Below, in pieces: positions 23,003 to 32,970 of a DNA stretch of 44,974 bases. Source of the DNA: Gammaproteobacteria bacterium (GTDB taxonomy: Bacteria; Pseudomonadota; Gammaproteobacteria; Steroidobacterales; Steroidobacteraceae); NCBI GenBank assembly GCA_027366635.1, contig DAHXNE010000040.1, positions 1-44,974 on the forward strand, read 5' to 3'. Position numbers and translations under genes: made by a program. Positions within the stretch are counted from its first letter, which is position 1. Each line of letters starts with the position of its first letter. Under the pieces are notes generated by a model that was not told where the DNA came from, searched no databases, and saw only the letters and a program-made list of their open reading frames with translations.

Positions 23003-26000
23003 ATGGCCGAAGTCGCTTCTCAGACGCTCGAGGTGGTCGGGCACGAGCTTGCCCAGACGCTGAGCGAGGCCCGGTCGGCCATCGAGAGCTATGTCGAGCA
23101 GCCGGACAACGTAACGCTGCTCGAGCGCTGCAAGCACGAGCTGCATCAGGCGCAAGGGGTATTGCGCGTTCTGGAGATCTACGGCGCCGCTTTGCTCGCG
23201 GAGGAAATGGAGCTGGTGGCCGACTACCTGCTGTCCACCGTGACCGAGCGCAAGGGTCAGGCCGAGAGTCTCGACGCGTTGCTGCGCGCGTTGGTGCAGT
23301 TGCCCGGCTATCTCGAGCGGGTGCTCGGGGGCGGGCGCGACATTGCGCTGGTGCTGCTGCCGCTGCTGAACGATCTGCGGGCCGTGCGCGGTAGCGCGCT
23401 GCTCTCGGAAGGCACGCTGCTGCTGCTGAATCTGAAATCGGACCGGCAGGCGCAGCCGCGCGCCGCCTCGCCTGGGGAACCGCAGATCGGCGTCGAGCAG
23501 TGGTGTCGCCGGCTGCGCGCGCAGTTTCAAACCGGCATGATCGGCTGGATTCGCGGTGAGCGTGTCGAGCAGAATCTCGCGGCGATCGCCGGTGTGGCCG
23601 AGAAGCTCGAGCAGTCGGCCACACGCCAACCCGTTTTCCAGCTCTGGTGGGTGATCGGAGCGGTGATCGAGGCGTTGCGCGAGGACGGCATCGAGAGCGG
23701 CGTGTCCGTCAAGCGGCTGCTGGGGCTGGCCGACCGCGAGATGCGTCGGCTCTACCAGTTGGGAGAGACACGCTACTGCCAGAGCCCGCCGGTCGATCTG
23801 TTGAACAACCTGCTGTATTACGTTGGCCGCTCCACCAGCAACGGCGTGCGTGTCTCGGCCGTGCGCACCTCGTTCCGGCTCGCCGAGCTGCTGCCGGTCG
23901 ACGAGAGCATCGAGCAGGAGCGTGAGAGCCTGTCGGCGCCGAACGTCAAGCTCATGCAAACCGTCGCGGTGGCGATACGCGAGGACCTGGCCAAGGTCAA
24001 GGAGGTGCTCGAGCAGTTCGTGCGCCGCGGCGTGAGCCAGGGCGAGGAGTTGCGGCCGCAGGTGGCGCTGCTGCGCAAGATCGGCGACACCCTCGGTGTG
24101 TTGGGATTGGGTGCGCAGCGCGCGGTCGTGCAGACCCAGACCGAAAGGCTCGAGCGCATTCTTGCTGGCGCGGAGCCGGCGGACGAGGCGGCGCTGGTGG
24201 AAGTCGCCGCCGCGCTGATCGCGGTCGAGGACCGGCTGGACGACAGCTTGGTCGGAATGATCAGACCGGTCGGCGGCGGCGCGGCGGACGGGCAGACCGA
24301 GGATCGCGAATTCCAGCAGGTGCAGGCCGCCGTTCTGCGCGAGTGCATTCAGAACCTGGCATGGATCAAGGAGGCGGTCACGCAGAGCCTCGGCGGCAAG
24401 CCGGACGCCGCGGCGCTTGACAGCTGGCAGGGTCTGGTGACCGGACTGAAGGCGGCGCTGCTGATGCTGGGCAAGACCCGGGCGGTGGAAGTCGTCGCAG
24501 GCATTGCCACGCAGCTGCGCCGGATCATGCGGCCCGATACGCCGCCGCCACCGCCCGGCTGGCTCGACCGGCTGGCCGATGCGATCGTCAGCATCGAGTA
24601 CTACATGGAGACGCTGCAGGCCGGCCGTAGCGATCCGTGGTACATGCTCGACAACGCCCACTCGTGCCTGCAGGTGCTCGAGCGCGCGCCGCCGGAGATG
24701 CCGCTCGCGCCGATCGAGCCGTCGGCTTTCGCCAAGACCGTCCTGATGACTGCGGCGGACGAGGGGCACTCGTTGGCCACTTACCCGGATCTGGCGGTGT
24801 CTGCCGAGCCGCCGTCGCTGTCCGCGACCGGCAAGCTGACCGCTCTTGCCGAGAACGCCAACTCCGAGCTGATCGCGCTGTTCGTCGAAGAGGCTCGCGA
24901 AGAACTCGCTCGGATCCGGCGGCACTTCCCGCTCTGGGATCAGAATCCGCTGGATCGCGATGCGATCGAGATCGTGCGCCGCTCGTTCCACACCCTCAAG
25001 GGCAGCGGCCGCATGGTCGGCGCGCGCGAGCTCGGCGAGCTCGCCTGGTCGGTCGAGAGTCTTCTCAACCGGCTGCTCGACAACACGCTGACGCGCAGCC
25101 CGGCAATTCTCGAGGAGCTCCGCCAGGCAATCGCGGCGCTTCCGCAGCTGATCGAGCAGTTGGAGTCCGGCCGGCCGCCGGTCACCGACGTCGCGGGCAT
25201 CACGGCTACGGCGCACGCCATAGCGGCTGGCCGTGAGCCGCGCGAGGCCGCCGCGCCGCCGCATGAGTCGCGCAGCGAAGAGCGGCCCGGCGCAGAGGGA
25301 GAGTTGCGCGAGCCGTCTGCGGCGGCTTCAGGCGCGTCTGCGCCGACCCCGCCCGCTCTCGACGAAGGTTTGCGCGAGATATACGTGCGCGAGACGGAAA
25401 CGCATGTCGCCACGATTCGCGGCTATCTCAGGGGCGAAACCAGCGCTCCGGAACCGCACGCGTTGCCCGAGGAGGTCTACCGCGCCTGCCATACGCTGGT
25501 TGGCAGCTCAAAAGCGGCGCAAGCACGCCACGGCGTACGCCTCGCCGAGCCGCTGGACCACTGGATCCGGCGCGTCTATGCCCACGGCGCCGGCCTGAGT
25601 AACTCAGACCTGACGCTGCTGGCCGACTGCATGACGGCGATGGAGTCGGTCGCGGAGCACATGGAGGAGCCCACAGGCTACTTTGCCAGTCACCAGGGGC
25701 TGATCAACCGGCTCGCCGAGGCGGAAACGGCGCTGGACCGGCGTATCGCCGCGGCGGAACAGGCCGCCGCCCGAGCGGCGGTTGCCGAGCCGGCTGAAAG
25801 CGCGCAGTCCACGAATCCGCCGTCGTGGACTGCGATCGTTCGCGATCCGCCTGCCGGAGCCGTGGACACAGCGGCGTCTGCGGACCTCTCGGCACGGGTC
25901 GAGGTCAGCACGATTGCTTCGGACACGGCGGCGACTGCGGCGGACTACGATCCGGAGGTGGCCGCGGTCTTTTCCGAGGAGGCCCTCGAGCTGATCGAAG

Positions 26001-28522
26001 GGTCCGAGCGGACACTTGAACAGTGGCGCGCGAGTCCGAGCAGTGCGGAGCGCGCCTTCGAACTCAAGCGCGCCCTGCATACGCTCAAGGGCGGCGCACG
26101 CATGGCCGGGATTCTGGCGATGGGCGACCTGTCGCACGAGCTCGAGACGCTGGTGGGTCAGGCCGAGGGTGGCGCTCTGGTCGCCGGTGAGGATGTGTTC
26201 GATGTCATTCAGGCCAGCCTCGATCAGTTGGCCGCCATGCGCGAGGCAGTGGTCAATGGGCAAGGCGTCGCGCCGGCGCGCGCGGTAATCGCCCGCATCC
26301 GGGCCGCGACGCAGCCGGCCGCGAACCAGGATCAGCTTTCCGAGGCGGCCCAGAGTGCGCCCGTGTCCATGCCCGAGATCGACGCTGCCGAGCCCGAGCC
26401 GGCCGCGCTTATGGCTGCCGAGCCGCTCGAGCCGCCCGTTCTGGCGCCGGCCGCGGCCCCGGTGCTTGTGCTTGAGCCGCTGGAGTCGACTGCGATGCAG
26501 GAGCCAGCGCCGCTCGAGCCGGACGGGTTTCCAGTGCTGCTGCCGGTCGAATCCGCCGCCGCAACCCAGCCGGCGAGCGAGCCGCTGCCGCAAGCCGGCC
26601 CATCTGAGCCGCTCGCGGCGCCTTCGCCGGTGCCGCCGGGGCGCGAGCCGGTTGCGCCGGCGGAGCGGCAGGAGATGGCGCGAGTCGACGCCGAATTGCT
26701 CGACAAGCTGCTCAACGTCGCCGGCGAGGCGAGCATCGCCCGCTCGCGCCTGGAGCAACAGATCAGCTCCATCGACTTCAATCTCGGGGAGCTGTCCCGC
26801 ACCGTAACGCGCCTGAAGGAGCAGCTGCGCAGCCTGGAGATCGAAACCGAGGCGCAGATCCTGCATCGCCACGACCCGGAAGCGGCACACCGCACTGATT
26901 TCGATCCGCTCGAGCTCGACCGCTACTCCTCCATTCAACAGTTTTCGCGGGCGCTTGCCGAAACGGCCAACGACGTGGCGAGCCTGCAGCAGCTGCTCGA
27001 GAATCTGACCAAGGACGGACAGACGCTCCTGCAGCAGCAGGCGCGGACCATGACCGAGCTGCAGAACGGCCTGATGCGCACCCGCATGGTTCCGTTCCAA
27101 CAGCACGTACAGCGGCTCTCGCGCATCGTGCGCCAGGCGGCCGCCGATACCGGTAAGCGCGCCGAGCTCGTCGTCGAGGGAGCCGCCGGCGAGCTCGACC
27201 GCCAAGTGCTCGAGCACATGCTGCCGCCCTTCGAGCATATGCTGCGCAACGCGGTGGTGCACGGCATCGAGACGCCTGAAGAGCGTACTCGGGCCGGAAA
27301 GTCACCCACCGGGCGGATCAGTCTGCAGCTGCGGCGCGAGGGCGCCCAGGTGGTGGTTCGCCTCACTGACGACGGCGGGGGCATGAACCTCGAGGCGATC
27401 CGCGCCAAGGGCCGCTCGCTGGGGTTGATTGCGTCCGGACCGGTGAGCGACGAGGAGGCCATGCAGCTGATCCTCGAGCCGGGCTTCTCCACCGCCGGAA
27501 GCCTAACGCAGCAAGCCGGCCGGGGCGTCGGCATGGACGTCGTGGCCACCGAGATCAAGCGGCTCGGCGGCGCGCTGCACATGGAGACGAGGCCTGGCCA
27601 GGGCACCGCGTTCACGATCAGATTGCCGTTCACGCTGGCGATCAGTCATGCACTCATCGTGCGCACGGGCGACGAGCTCTACGCTCTGCCGCTGCCGACC
27701 GTAGAGGGCGTGCTGCGTCTGCCGCTGGAGCAGGTGAGCCTGCATCTCGGGTCCGAATCGGCGACTTTCGAATACGGTGGTCAGCGCTACCGCTTCCAGC
27801 ATCTGGCGGTGTTCGTCGGTCTACCGCCCTCGCCGCTGCCCGAGCAGGACGTCACGCTCCCGGTGGTGTTGGTACGTGCCGGGGAGCACTCGACCGCGCT
27901 GCTCGCCGACGAACTGCTCGGCAACCGCGAGATCGTCGTCAAATCGGTCGGTCCGCAGATCGCGAGCATTCGGGGCGTGTCTGGAGCGACGATCCTGGGC
28001 GATGGACGGATTGTCATCATTCTGGACATCGGCGCGCTCGTGCGCGCGGAGTGGCGCGGCCGTGGCCCCGCGCCGGCGGTCTGCGAGTCGACCGACCGAC
28101 GCATCTTCGCGCTGGTGGTCGATGACTCCATTACGGTGCGGCGGGTCACGCAGCGATTGCTCGAGCGCAACGGTATGCGAGTGCTCACCGCCCGCGACGG
28201 TATGGACGCGGTGGCGCTGTTACAGGATCACGTACCGGACATCATCTTGCTCGACATCGAAATGCCGCGCATGGATGGCTATGAAGTCGCCGCACACGTA
28301 CGGAACGACCCTCGGTTGCGCGACGTGCCTATCATCATGATTACCTCGCGTGTCGGGGATAAGCATCGCGCGCGAGCCATAGAGTTCGGAGTCGACGACT
28401 ACCTCGGCAAGCCTTACCAGGAAACCGAGCTGCTCGAGGCGATCGCACCGCTGGTCGAGCGCACGCGCGGCGCGCGTGACCGCGAATTCCCGGGCGGTTC
28501 GGCCGCGGCGCAGGCCGAGTGA
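23003..28522 (+). CDS. chpA: hybrid chemosensory histidine kinase ChpA/PilL
   Basis: This multi-domain CheA-like kinase of 1839 residues controls pilus motors. The N-terminal region (about 1-600) resembles degenerate FimL/Hpt-type domains. Three later Hpt domains contain the histidines 663 (FHTLKGSGRM), 830 (CHTLVGSSKA) and 1026 (LHTLKGGARM). An Ala/Pro/Glu-rich linker (about 1115-1225) precedes the dimerisation helices and the ATPase domain with LRNAVVHGIETPEER (near 1414), DDGGGMN and GRGVGMDVV. A CheW-like domain and a C-terminal receiver (ALVVDDSITVRR, acceptor Asp1751) follow. Pseudomonas ChpA has about 2470 residues and more Hpt-like domains, so this one is compact. I start at the ATG at 23003, 22 bases after pilJ. 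Confidence 0.93.
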   Translation: MAEVASQTLEVVGHELAQTLSEARSAIESYVEQPDNVTLLERCKHELHQAQGVLRVLEIYGAALLAEEMELVADYLLSTVTERKGQAESLDALLRALVQLPGYLERVLGGGRDIALVLLPLLNDLRAVRGSALLSEGTLLLLNLKSDRQAQPRAASPGEPQIGVEQWCRRLRAQFQTGMIGWIRGERVEQNLAAIAGVAEKLEQSATRQPVFQLWWVIGAVIEALREDGIESGVSVKRLLGLADREMRRLYQLGETRYCQSPPVDLLNNLLYYVGRSTSNGVRVSAVRTSFRLAELLPVDESIEQERESLSAPNVKLMQTVAVAIREDLAKVKEVLEQFVRRGVSQGEELRPQVALLRKIGDTLGVLGLGAQRAVVQTQTERLERILAGAEPADEAALVEVAAALIAVEDRLDDSLVGMIRPVGGGAADGQTEDREFQQVQAAVLRECIQNLAWIKEAVTQSLGGKPDAAALDSWQGLVTGLKAALLMLGKTRAVEVVAGIATQLRRIMRPDTPPPPPGWLDRLADAIVSIEYYMETLQAGRSDPWYMLDNAHSCLQVLERAPPEMPLAPIEPSAFAKTVLMTAADEGHSLATYPDLAVSAEPPSLSATGKLTALAENANSELIALFVEEAREELARIRRHFPLWDQNPLDRDAIEIVRRSFHTLKGSGRMVGARELGELAWSVESLLNRLLDNTLTRSPAILEELRQAIAALPQLIEQLESGRPPVTDVAGITATAHAIAAGREPREAAAPPHESRSEERPGAEGELREPSAAASGASAPTPPALDEGLREIYVRETETHVATIRGYLRGETSAPEPHALPEEVYRACHTLVGSSKAAQARHGVRLAEPLDHWIRRVYAHGAGLSNSDLTLLADCMTAMESVAEHMEEPTGYFASHQGLINRLAEAETALDRRIAAAEQAAARAAVAEPAESAQSTNPPSWTAIVRDPPAGAVDTAASADLSARVEVSTIASDTAATAADYDPEVAAVFSEEALELIEGSERTLEQWRASPSSAERAFELKRALHTLKGGARMAGILAMGDLSHELETLVGQAEGGALVAGEDVFDVIQASLDQLAAMREAVVNGQGVAPARAVIARIRAATQPAANQDQLSEAAQSAPVSMPEIDAAEPEPAALMAAEPLEPPVLAPAAAPVLVLEPLESTAMQEPAPLEPDGFPVLLPVESAAATQPASEPLPQAGPSEPLAAPSPVPPGREPVAPAERQEMARVDAELLDKLLNVAGEASIARSRLEQQISSIDFNLGELSRTVTRLKEQLRSLEIETEAQILHRHDPEAAHRTDFDPLELDRYSSIQQFSRALAETANDVASLQQLLENLTKDGQTLLQQQARTMTELQNGLMRTRMVPFQQHVQRLSRIVRQAAADTGKRAELVVEGAAGELDRQVLEHMLPPFEHMLRNAVVHGIETPEERTRAGKSPTGRISLQLRREGAQVVVRLTDDGGGMNLEAIRAKGRSLGLIASGPVSDEEAMQLILEPGFSTAGSLTQQAGRGVGMDVVATEIKRLGGALHMETRPGQGTAFTIRLPFTLAISHALIVRTGDELYALPLPTVEGVLRLPLEQVSLHLGSESATFEYGGQRYRFQHLAVFVGLPPSPLPEQDVTLPVVLVRAGEHSTALLADELLGNREIVVKSVGPQIASIRGVSGATILGDGRIVIILDIGALVRAEWRGRGPAPAVCESTDRRIFALVVDDSITVRRVTQRLLERNGMRVLTARDGMDAVALLQDHVPDIILLDIEMPRMDGYEVAAHVRNDPRLRDVPIIMITSRVGDKHRARAIEFGVDDYLGKPYQETELLEAIAPLVERTRGARDREFPGGSAAAQAE

Positions 28523-28532
28523 GGGCGACGGT

Positions 28533-28997
28533 ATGGCCGAGCGCGTCCAGGAGATCTACAGCCTCTTGATTCCGCTCTCGGAGGGGCGGCTGATCGTGCC
28601 GCGCGCCTGTGTTGCGGAGGTGTCGGGCCTGCCGGTGCACTCGGAGATGACGGGCGCGCCACCGTGGTACATCGGCACGGTCCCCTGGAACGGCAAGCCT
28701 ATACCCCTCGTGTCGTTCGAGGGCATCTGCGGAAAGCCCATTCCGCCCGGCTCCGGGCGCGCGCGCATGGTGGTGTTCGTCGGGTTGGGGCACCGCCTGA
28801 CGCAGTTCGCCATCGTCTCACAGGGCTTCCCCCAGCTGGTGCGTCTGAGCTCGGATGTGATCCGGCCGGGCGCGGCTGTATTTCCCGAGCGCACGCCCGT
28901 GCTTTGCCAGCTGCGCATGGCCAACGAGGTGCCGCTGGTGCCGGACCTGGAGCTGCTCGAGGAGATGATCGCGGATGAGACACGCGCGACACTCTGA
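28533..28997 (+). CDS. second CheW-domain protein, ChpC-like
   Basis: This 154-residue CheW-fold adaptor begins 10 bases after chpA. It shows YSLLIPLSEGRLIVPRACVA, WYIGTVPWNGKPIPLVSFE and a C-terminal LRMANEVPLVPDLELLEEMI. In Pseudomonas ChpC occupies the downstream end of the cluster, after the methylesterase gene chpB. Here it follows chpA directly, so chpB is absent. It probably couples another receptor to ChpA. The ATG at 28533 gives the natural start. Confidence 0.82.
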   Translation: MAERVQEIYSLLIPLSEGRLIVPRACVAEVSGLPVHSEMTGAPPWYIGTVPWNGKPIPLVSFEGICGKPIPPGSGRARMVVFVGLGHRLTQFAIVSQGFPQLVRLSSDVIRPGAAVFPERTPVLCQLRMANEVPLVPDLELLEEMIADETRATL

Positions 28998-29125
28998 GCA
29001 GGCCCTCGGCAGCGTGAGCGTGAGTGTGAGCGGGACGGAAAGATGACTCAAGATTCCGACCTGTCGGCCGATCAACAGGGAAAGGAAGCTACTCGATTCC
29101 GTTCGCATGGCGCGGCGAGGCATAG

Positions 29126-30490
29126 GTGGTCATCGGCAGGGACGCACTGCAGCCCTTACTCCACCCCGCAGTGAGGCGGGATTGCGGCGTTGGTGTGAAC
29201 TATTCCGTCGTACCAGATTTCGTTTCGATCAGCGGCTTGGTTGCCGTCTTCTGGACGTTGTTGCGCCGCACCGGAGAGAGCCGTCTGAATTTCTGGCTGG
29301 TCGGCTGGGGACTGCTGCTGATTCACATCATCGCAGAGTTCGTGGCCCGAAACACGCCCGGCTCGGCCGATGGCGCGTGGTCCGTCGCCGTCGCGATGCT
29401 GGTCCTGACCGCCAACGCCTTCCTCTGGGCCAGCAACGACCAGCTCGAGATCGGGTGGCGGAACCTCTCGATCGTGGTGTTCAGTGCCGTGCCAGACGTT
29501 GCCTTCCTGACGTTGGATACGTACGGCCGCCACGCCACCTGGGTCTACGCGTTGCTGACCGTCGCGGGCATGGGCTCGATGCTGTGGATGCTGCGCGCAT
29601 GGCACAGCGCGGCCGATCGACCCACGCGGCGCTGGCGCACGTCGCTCGTTCTGGTCGCTTATGCGGTGCAGGGTGTGCTGGTGGCGTGGCGCCATCCCGG
29701 CGACGCCGTCACCTGGATGCTGGTCTGGCACTATCTGGCCGTTGCGGAGTTCTATCGGGCGACCGCGCCGCGTCCCTCGGCGAGCGTGCGCTTCACGATG
29801 ATCAGCTTCATCGCATGGGCTTTCGTCTTCCCCGTCGCCAACCTGATGTACATATTGTGGCCGCACGTCCATGTGGACGGCGAAGTGTGGAACTTGCCCA
29901 AGTTCATGGTCGCCACCGGCATGACGTTCACGTTGCTGGAGGAGCAGCTGTCGAACGCCGAGTACGCCTCGCTGCATGATGCGCTGACGGGCTTGCCCAA
30001 CCGGCGCATGCTCGCGCGCCGGTTGCAGGAGACCATGGCGCGGGCGCGAGCCGCGGGCGTCCTGATGGCGCTGGTGGTGATCGACCTCGACGAATTCAAG
30101 GAAATCAACGATACGCTGGGCCACGCCGTGGGCGACGAAGTCCTGCAGTGGGCAGCTCGCCAATTTCGTGCGCAGTTGGGCCAGAACGACGTGCTCGCCC
30201 GTCTCGGCGGCGACGAGTTCGCAGTCGTGCTCACCGACGTTCCCGATCGCGATGCCGCTGACCGTATCGCGCAGAGTCTGCGGGTCGCGCTTGCCACGGG
30301 CATGGTGACCCGGGGGCGCCAGTTGGCGATTCGCGCCAGTGTTGGATTCTCGATGTACCCGGCCGACGGCGACGATGCAGATCGGCTCTATGCCGTTTCC
30401 GACCGCGCCATGTATGCGCGTAAACCGTACCGCCAGAAGCAGGAGTCGCCACCCGACGTCAATGGGGACCGGCTGATCTCCAGCGCCTGA
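29126..30490 (+). CDS. membrane-bound diguanylate cyclase (GGDEF)
   Basis: This 454-residue protein has seven or eight predicted membrane helices (about 28-290) followed by a GGDEF domain (about 300-445). It should make cyclic di-GMP from GTP. The active-site signature GGDEF is intact (NDVLARLGGDEFAVVL), with DALTGLPNRRM and IDLDEFKEINDTLGHAVGDE. The inhibitory I-site would read RxxD before the GGDEF, but here it is GQND, so product inhibition is probably lost. GAGG five bases before the GTG at 29126 supports the start, and another GTG lies at 29195. It lies 128 bases after the chemosensory operon. Confidence 0.9.
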   Translation: MVIGRDALQPLLHPAVRRDCGVGVNYSVVPDFVSISGLVAVFWTLLRRTGESRLNFWLVGWGLLLIHIIAEFVARNTPGSADGAWSVAVAMLVLTANAFLWASNDQLEIGWRNLSIVVFSAVPDVAFLTLDTYGRHATWVYALLTVAGMGSMLWMLRAWHSAADRPTRRWRTSLVLVAYAVQGVLVAWRHPGDAVTWMLVWHYLAVAEFYRATAPRPSASVRFTMISFIAWAFVFPVANLMYILWPHVHVDGEVWNLPKFMVATGMTFTLLEEQLSNAEYASLHDALTGLPNRRMLARRLQETMARARAAGVLMALVVIDLDEFKEINDTLGHAVGDEVLQWAARQFRAQLGQNDVLARLGGDEFAVVLTDVPDRDAADRIAQSLRVALATGMVTRGRQLAIRASVGFSMYPADGDDADRLYAVSDRAMYARKPYRQKQESPPDVNGDRLISSA

Positions 30491-30503
30491 CCGGCGCTGG
30501 CGT

Positions 30504-31265
30504 TCACGTCAACGCCGACAGGATCGGCCGATGCAATCGGCCGTTGCTCGCGAGCACGGACGTCGTGCTCAGCGTCAGTTCTTTACCCGCGAGATCCGTG
30601 AACGTACCCCCGGCCTCACGGACAATGACTGACAGCGCCGCAATGTCGAGGATATTGACGTCGGACTCGATAACCGCCTCGAGCGCGCCGCGCGCGAGCA
30701 GGTGGTAGTGCACGAAATCTCCGTAGCCGCGGATCCGGCCGACGCTTCCGATCAGCGCGCCAAACTTGGTCCATTGCGCTGAGCGAGCCAGCGTCTTGAG
30801 GTTGCCCGTTGAGATGATGCTGGCGCCGAGGTCCGCAAGGGTGCTCACGCCGATCGCCTCGCCATTCAAATACGCCCCCGCTCCCGTCTCGGCCCAGGCG
30901 AGCTCGCCGTAGACCGGAGCGCTCGACACGCCGAGCACGAATCGTCCGGCGCGCATCAGCGCGATCTGCGTCGAGAAGAACGGGCATTCGCGCACGAAGG
31001 ACTTGGTGCCGTCGATTGGATCGACCAGCCAGACGCTTTCGGCGCCGACATCGTGCTGTCCGGTCTCCTCGCCGTAGAAACCGAAGCTCGGAAAGCGTTT
31101 GGCGAGGCTGTCTCGGATGACTTCCTCGGAACGTATGTCCGCTTCGGTCACAGGGGTCTGATCCGCCTTGGTGCGGACCGCAAGATTGCGTTGATAAAGG
31201 CCGCGGATCACCTCGGCGGCCGCCTGGGCCGCCTCGCGGGCGGCTTGAAGTTCCGGTGAGGGCAT
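30504..31265 (-). CDS. inositol-monophosphatase-family phosphatase, probably histidinol-phosphatase
   Basis: This 253-residue Mg-dependent sugar- or histidinol-phosphate phosphatase contains FGFYGEETG (first metal site), VWLVDPIDGTKSF (second) and NILDIAALSVIVREAGG (third, where IMPases usually have WD before AA). Histidinol-phosphatase HisN and CysQ-like or inositol-phosphate enzymes share this fold. The VRTKADQTPVTEADIRSE start favours HisN. I start at the ATG at 31265 rather than 31307. It converges on the GGDEF gene, with only 13 bases between their stops. Confidence 0.85.
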   Translation of the reverse strand: MPSPELQAAREAAQAAAEVIRGLYQRNLAVRTKADQTPVTEADIRSEEVIRDSLAKRFPSFGFYGEETGQHDVGAESVWLVDPIDGTKSFVRECPFFSTQIALMRAGRFVLGVSSAPVYGELAWAETGAGAYLNGEAIGVSTLADLGASIISTGNLKTLARSAQWTKFGALIGSVGRIRGYGDFVHYHLLARGALEAVIESDVNILDIAALSVIVREAGGTFTDLAGKELTLSTTSVLASNGRLHRPILSALT

Positions 31266-31544
31266 GAGGATATTCCGGCTGGGATGGACAAATTGCCGGT
31301 CACGCAAGCCGCTGTCAATCGTGCGCTCTGGCAGAATCGCGCTTTTGGGGGCTCGACCTCGATCCAGAGCCCGCCTCCCGGCGACGCGGGTCGCCCGGGC
31401 TGCCGGACCGGAGTTCTCTGCGGGACGAAAGCAGGCCGGGACGATGTCCGCGCTACCCGGACTCGGGGTGTTCTCTTGGAAATACGCGCCCGGATCGCAT
31501 GACGTTCCGGGCTCCGCTCATCCGTACGTGGAGATTCGGGAATC

Positions 31545-32105
31545 ATGGGCAACCGGCTCAGCAAGATTTACACGCGTACCGGCGACGATGGCACGACCGG
31601 TCTCGGAGACGGTTCGCGTGTGCGTAAGGACACTGCGCGGGTCGAGGCGTTCGGCACCGTTGACGAGCTCAACAGCGCCATTGGCGTGCTGCTGGCCGTA
31701 CCGAGGCTTCCGGACCCCATCGCTGAGTGCTTGACGGCCGTGCAGCACGAGTTGTTCGATCTCGGCGGCGAGCTGTGCATTCCGGGAAGCGCGGTGGTGT
31801 CGGCGGCCGAGGTCACTCGGCTCGAAGGCGTGCTCGACCGATTCAACGCGGAGCTGCCGCCGTTGAAAGAGTTCATTCTGCCGGGCGGCGGGCCCGCGGC
31901 GGCGGCTTGCCATCTGGCACGGACCATCGCCCGCCGCGCCGAGCGGCGCGCCTGGACCCTGGCCGACCAGGAGCCGGTCAATCCCGAGGCGCTGCGCTAC
32001 CTGAACCGGCTCTCCGATCTGCTGTTCGTCTTGGCGCGCGCGCTGGCGCGCCACGAGCACGGCGGCGAAATACTGTGGCGCCGCGCGCGCGACCCGGGCG
32101 ATTGA
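31545..32105 (+). CDS. cob(I)alamin adenosyltransferase, PduO type
   Basis: This 186-residue trimeric enzyme transfers adenosyl from ATP to cobalamin. The ATP-binding N-terminus SKIYTRTGDDGTTGLGDGSR, the DELNSAIG motif, and helices with RTIARRAERRAW and LRYLNRLSDLLFVLARAL are all canonical. It has a GGAG eleven bases before the ATG. No other B12 genes or cobalamin riboswitch are in the window, so it probably serves a salvage route or a B12 enzyme elsewhere. Confidence 0.94.
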   Translation: MGNRLSKIYTRTGDDGTTGLGDGSRVRKDTARVEAFGTVDELNSAIGVLLAVPRLPDPIAECLTAVQHELFDLGGELCIPGSAVVSAAEVTRLEGVLDRFNAELPPLKEFILPGGGPAAAACHLARTIARRAERRAWTLADQEPVNPEALRYLNRLSDLLFVLARALARHEHGGEILWRRARDPGD

Positions 32106-32176
32106 GCCGCGCTCGGGGCCATGCAACTTGTTCGGATTGCGTGTGTTCTATTCATAATCCGGACACGGAGATTGCC

Positions 32177-32881
32177 ATGAATCGTCTGCACCGCGCCGCC
32201 GCCGCCGACTTTGCGCTCGTCGCGGCTCTCAGCCTGACCGCGCTGGCGCTGGCTGTGCCGTCGCTGGCCCGCGCCGGCTCTCCCCGGATCGTCTCCCGGG
32301 TCTACCCCTGGCATTCCGACCGGCTGACGCTGGAAATCCCGGCGGACGTGCGTTTCCGGCCGGGGCCGCGCTGGCATTTGAGCGTGCGTGCTCCGCGGCG
32401 GACCTTGAAGCATGTGACCGTCGAGAACGGGCGAATCATGGCCAGGCCGCACGCCTGCTTCTCCCTGGTTCCGTTGTGCATCGGCTACGGGACGCAGATC
32501 GATCACGCTGTGCACGTCGAGCTCACCGGACCGGCGCTGCGCGACATCAAGATCGAGGGCGACGCCACGATCGAACTCGATGGAATTCATCAGGACCGGC
32601 TGGCCCTGAAAATCGACGGTAGCGGGACGGTGAGCGGCACCGGCTCGGTCCGCGAGCTGCTGGTGGCCATTGACGGCGCCGGCCGCATCGACTTGGCGCG
32701 CTTGACCGAGACCGAGGCGAATGTACGTATCTCCGGTACCGGTACGGTGGACATCGCGCCCACCCAGAGCGTCATGGTGCACATCGACGGAGCCGGCAAA
32801 GTGCGGTTGCATTCCAATCCCGCGCGAGTGATCGAGCATATCGACGGTGAGGGCGAGGTGATCCGCGTCGCACCTGGGTGA
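32177..32881 (+). CDS. exported GIN-domain (DUF2807) protein
   Basis: This 234-residue secreted protein has a signal peptide (about 1-32, cleavage near ARA-GS). A right-handed beta-solenoid of the putative auto-transporter adhesin head GIN type follows: short repeats such as DIKIEGDATIELDGIHQD, LALKIDGSGTVSGTGSV and VMVHIDGAGKVRLHSN. The function of this family is poorly known; cell-surface or periplasmic roles are suspected. No anchor or lipobox is visible. It begins 71 bases after the adenosyltransferase and may be transcribed with it. Confidence 0.82.
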   Translation: MNRLHRAAAADFALVAALSLTALALAVPSLARAGSPRIVSRVYPWHSDRLTLEIPADVRFRPGPRWHLSVRAPRRTLKHVTVENGRIMARPHACFSLVPLCIGYGTQIDHAVHVELTGPALRDIKIEGDATIELDGIHQDRLALKIDGSGTVSGTGSVRELLVAIDGAGRIDLARLTETEANVRISGTGTVDIAPTQSVMVHIDGAGKVRLHSNPARVIEHIDGEGEVIRVAPG

Positions 32882-32970
32882 GCGACGGGTGGACTGAATG
32901 ATTCCCTGAGGTGGCCGCGTCGTACGCGTTGTGCGGCGCGGCCCTTCCCCCCGCCCGCATTGCCGGTCGC

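Noticed and set aside
22958-25264. 768-codon minus-strand ORF opposite chpA
   Set aside because: It is antisense to well-defined Hpt domains, with no SD and no recognisable domain.
29043-29174. 43-codon plus-strand ORF before the diguanylate cyclase
   Set aside because: It has a weak ribosome site, overlaps the SD and start of the GGDEF gene, and has unbiased codon use. It is probably chance.
31266-31544. Cobalamin riboswitch before the adenosyltransferase gene
   Set aside because: No B12-box-like motif is seen in the leader, and nothing else supports a riboswitch.
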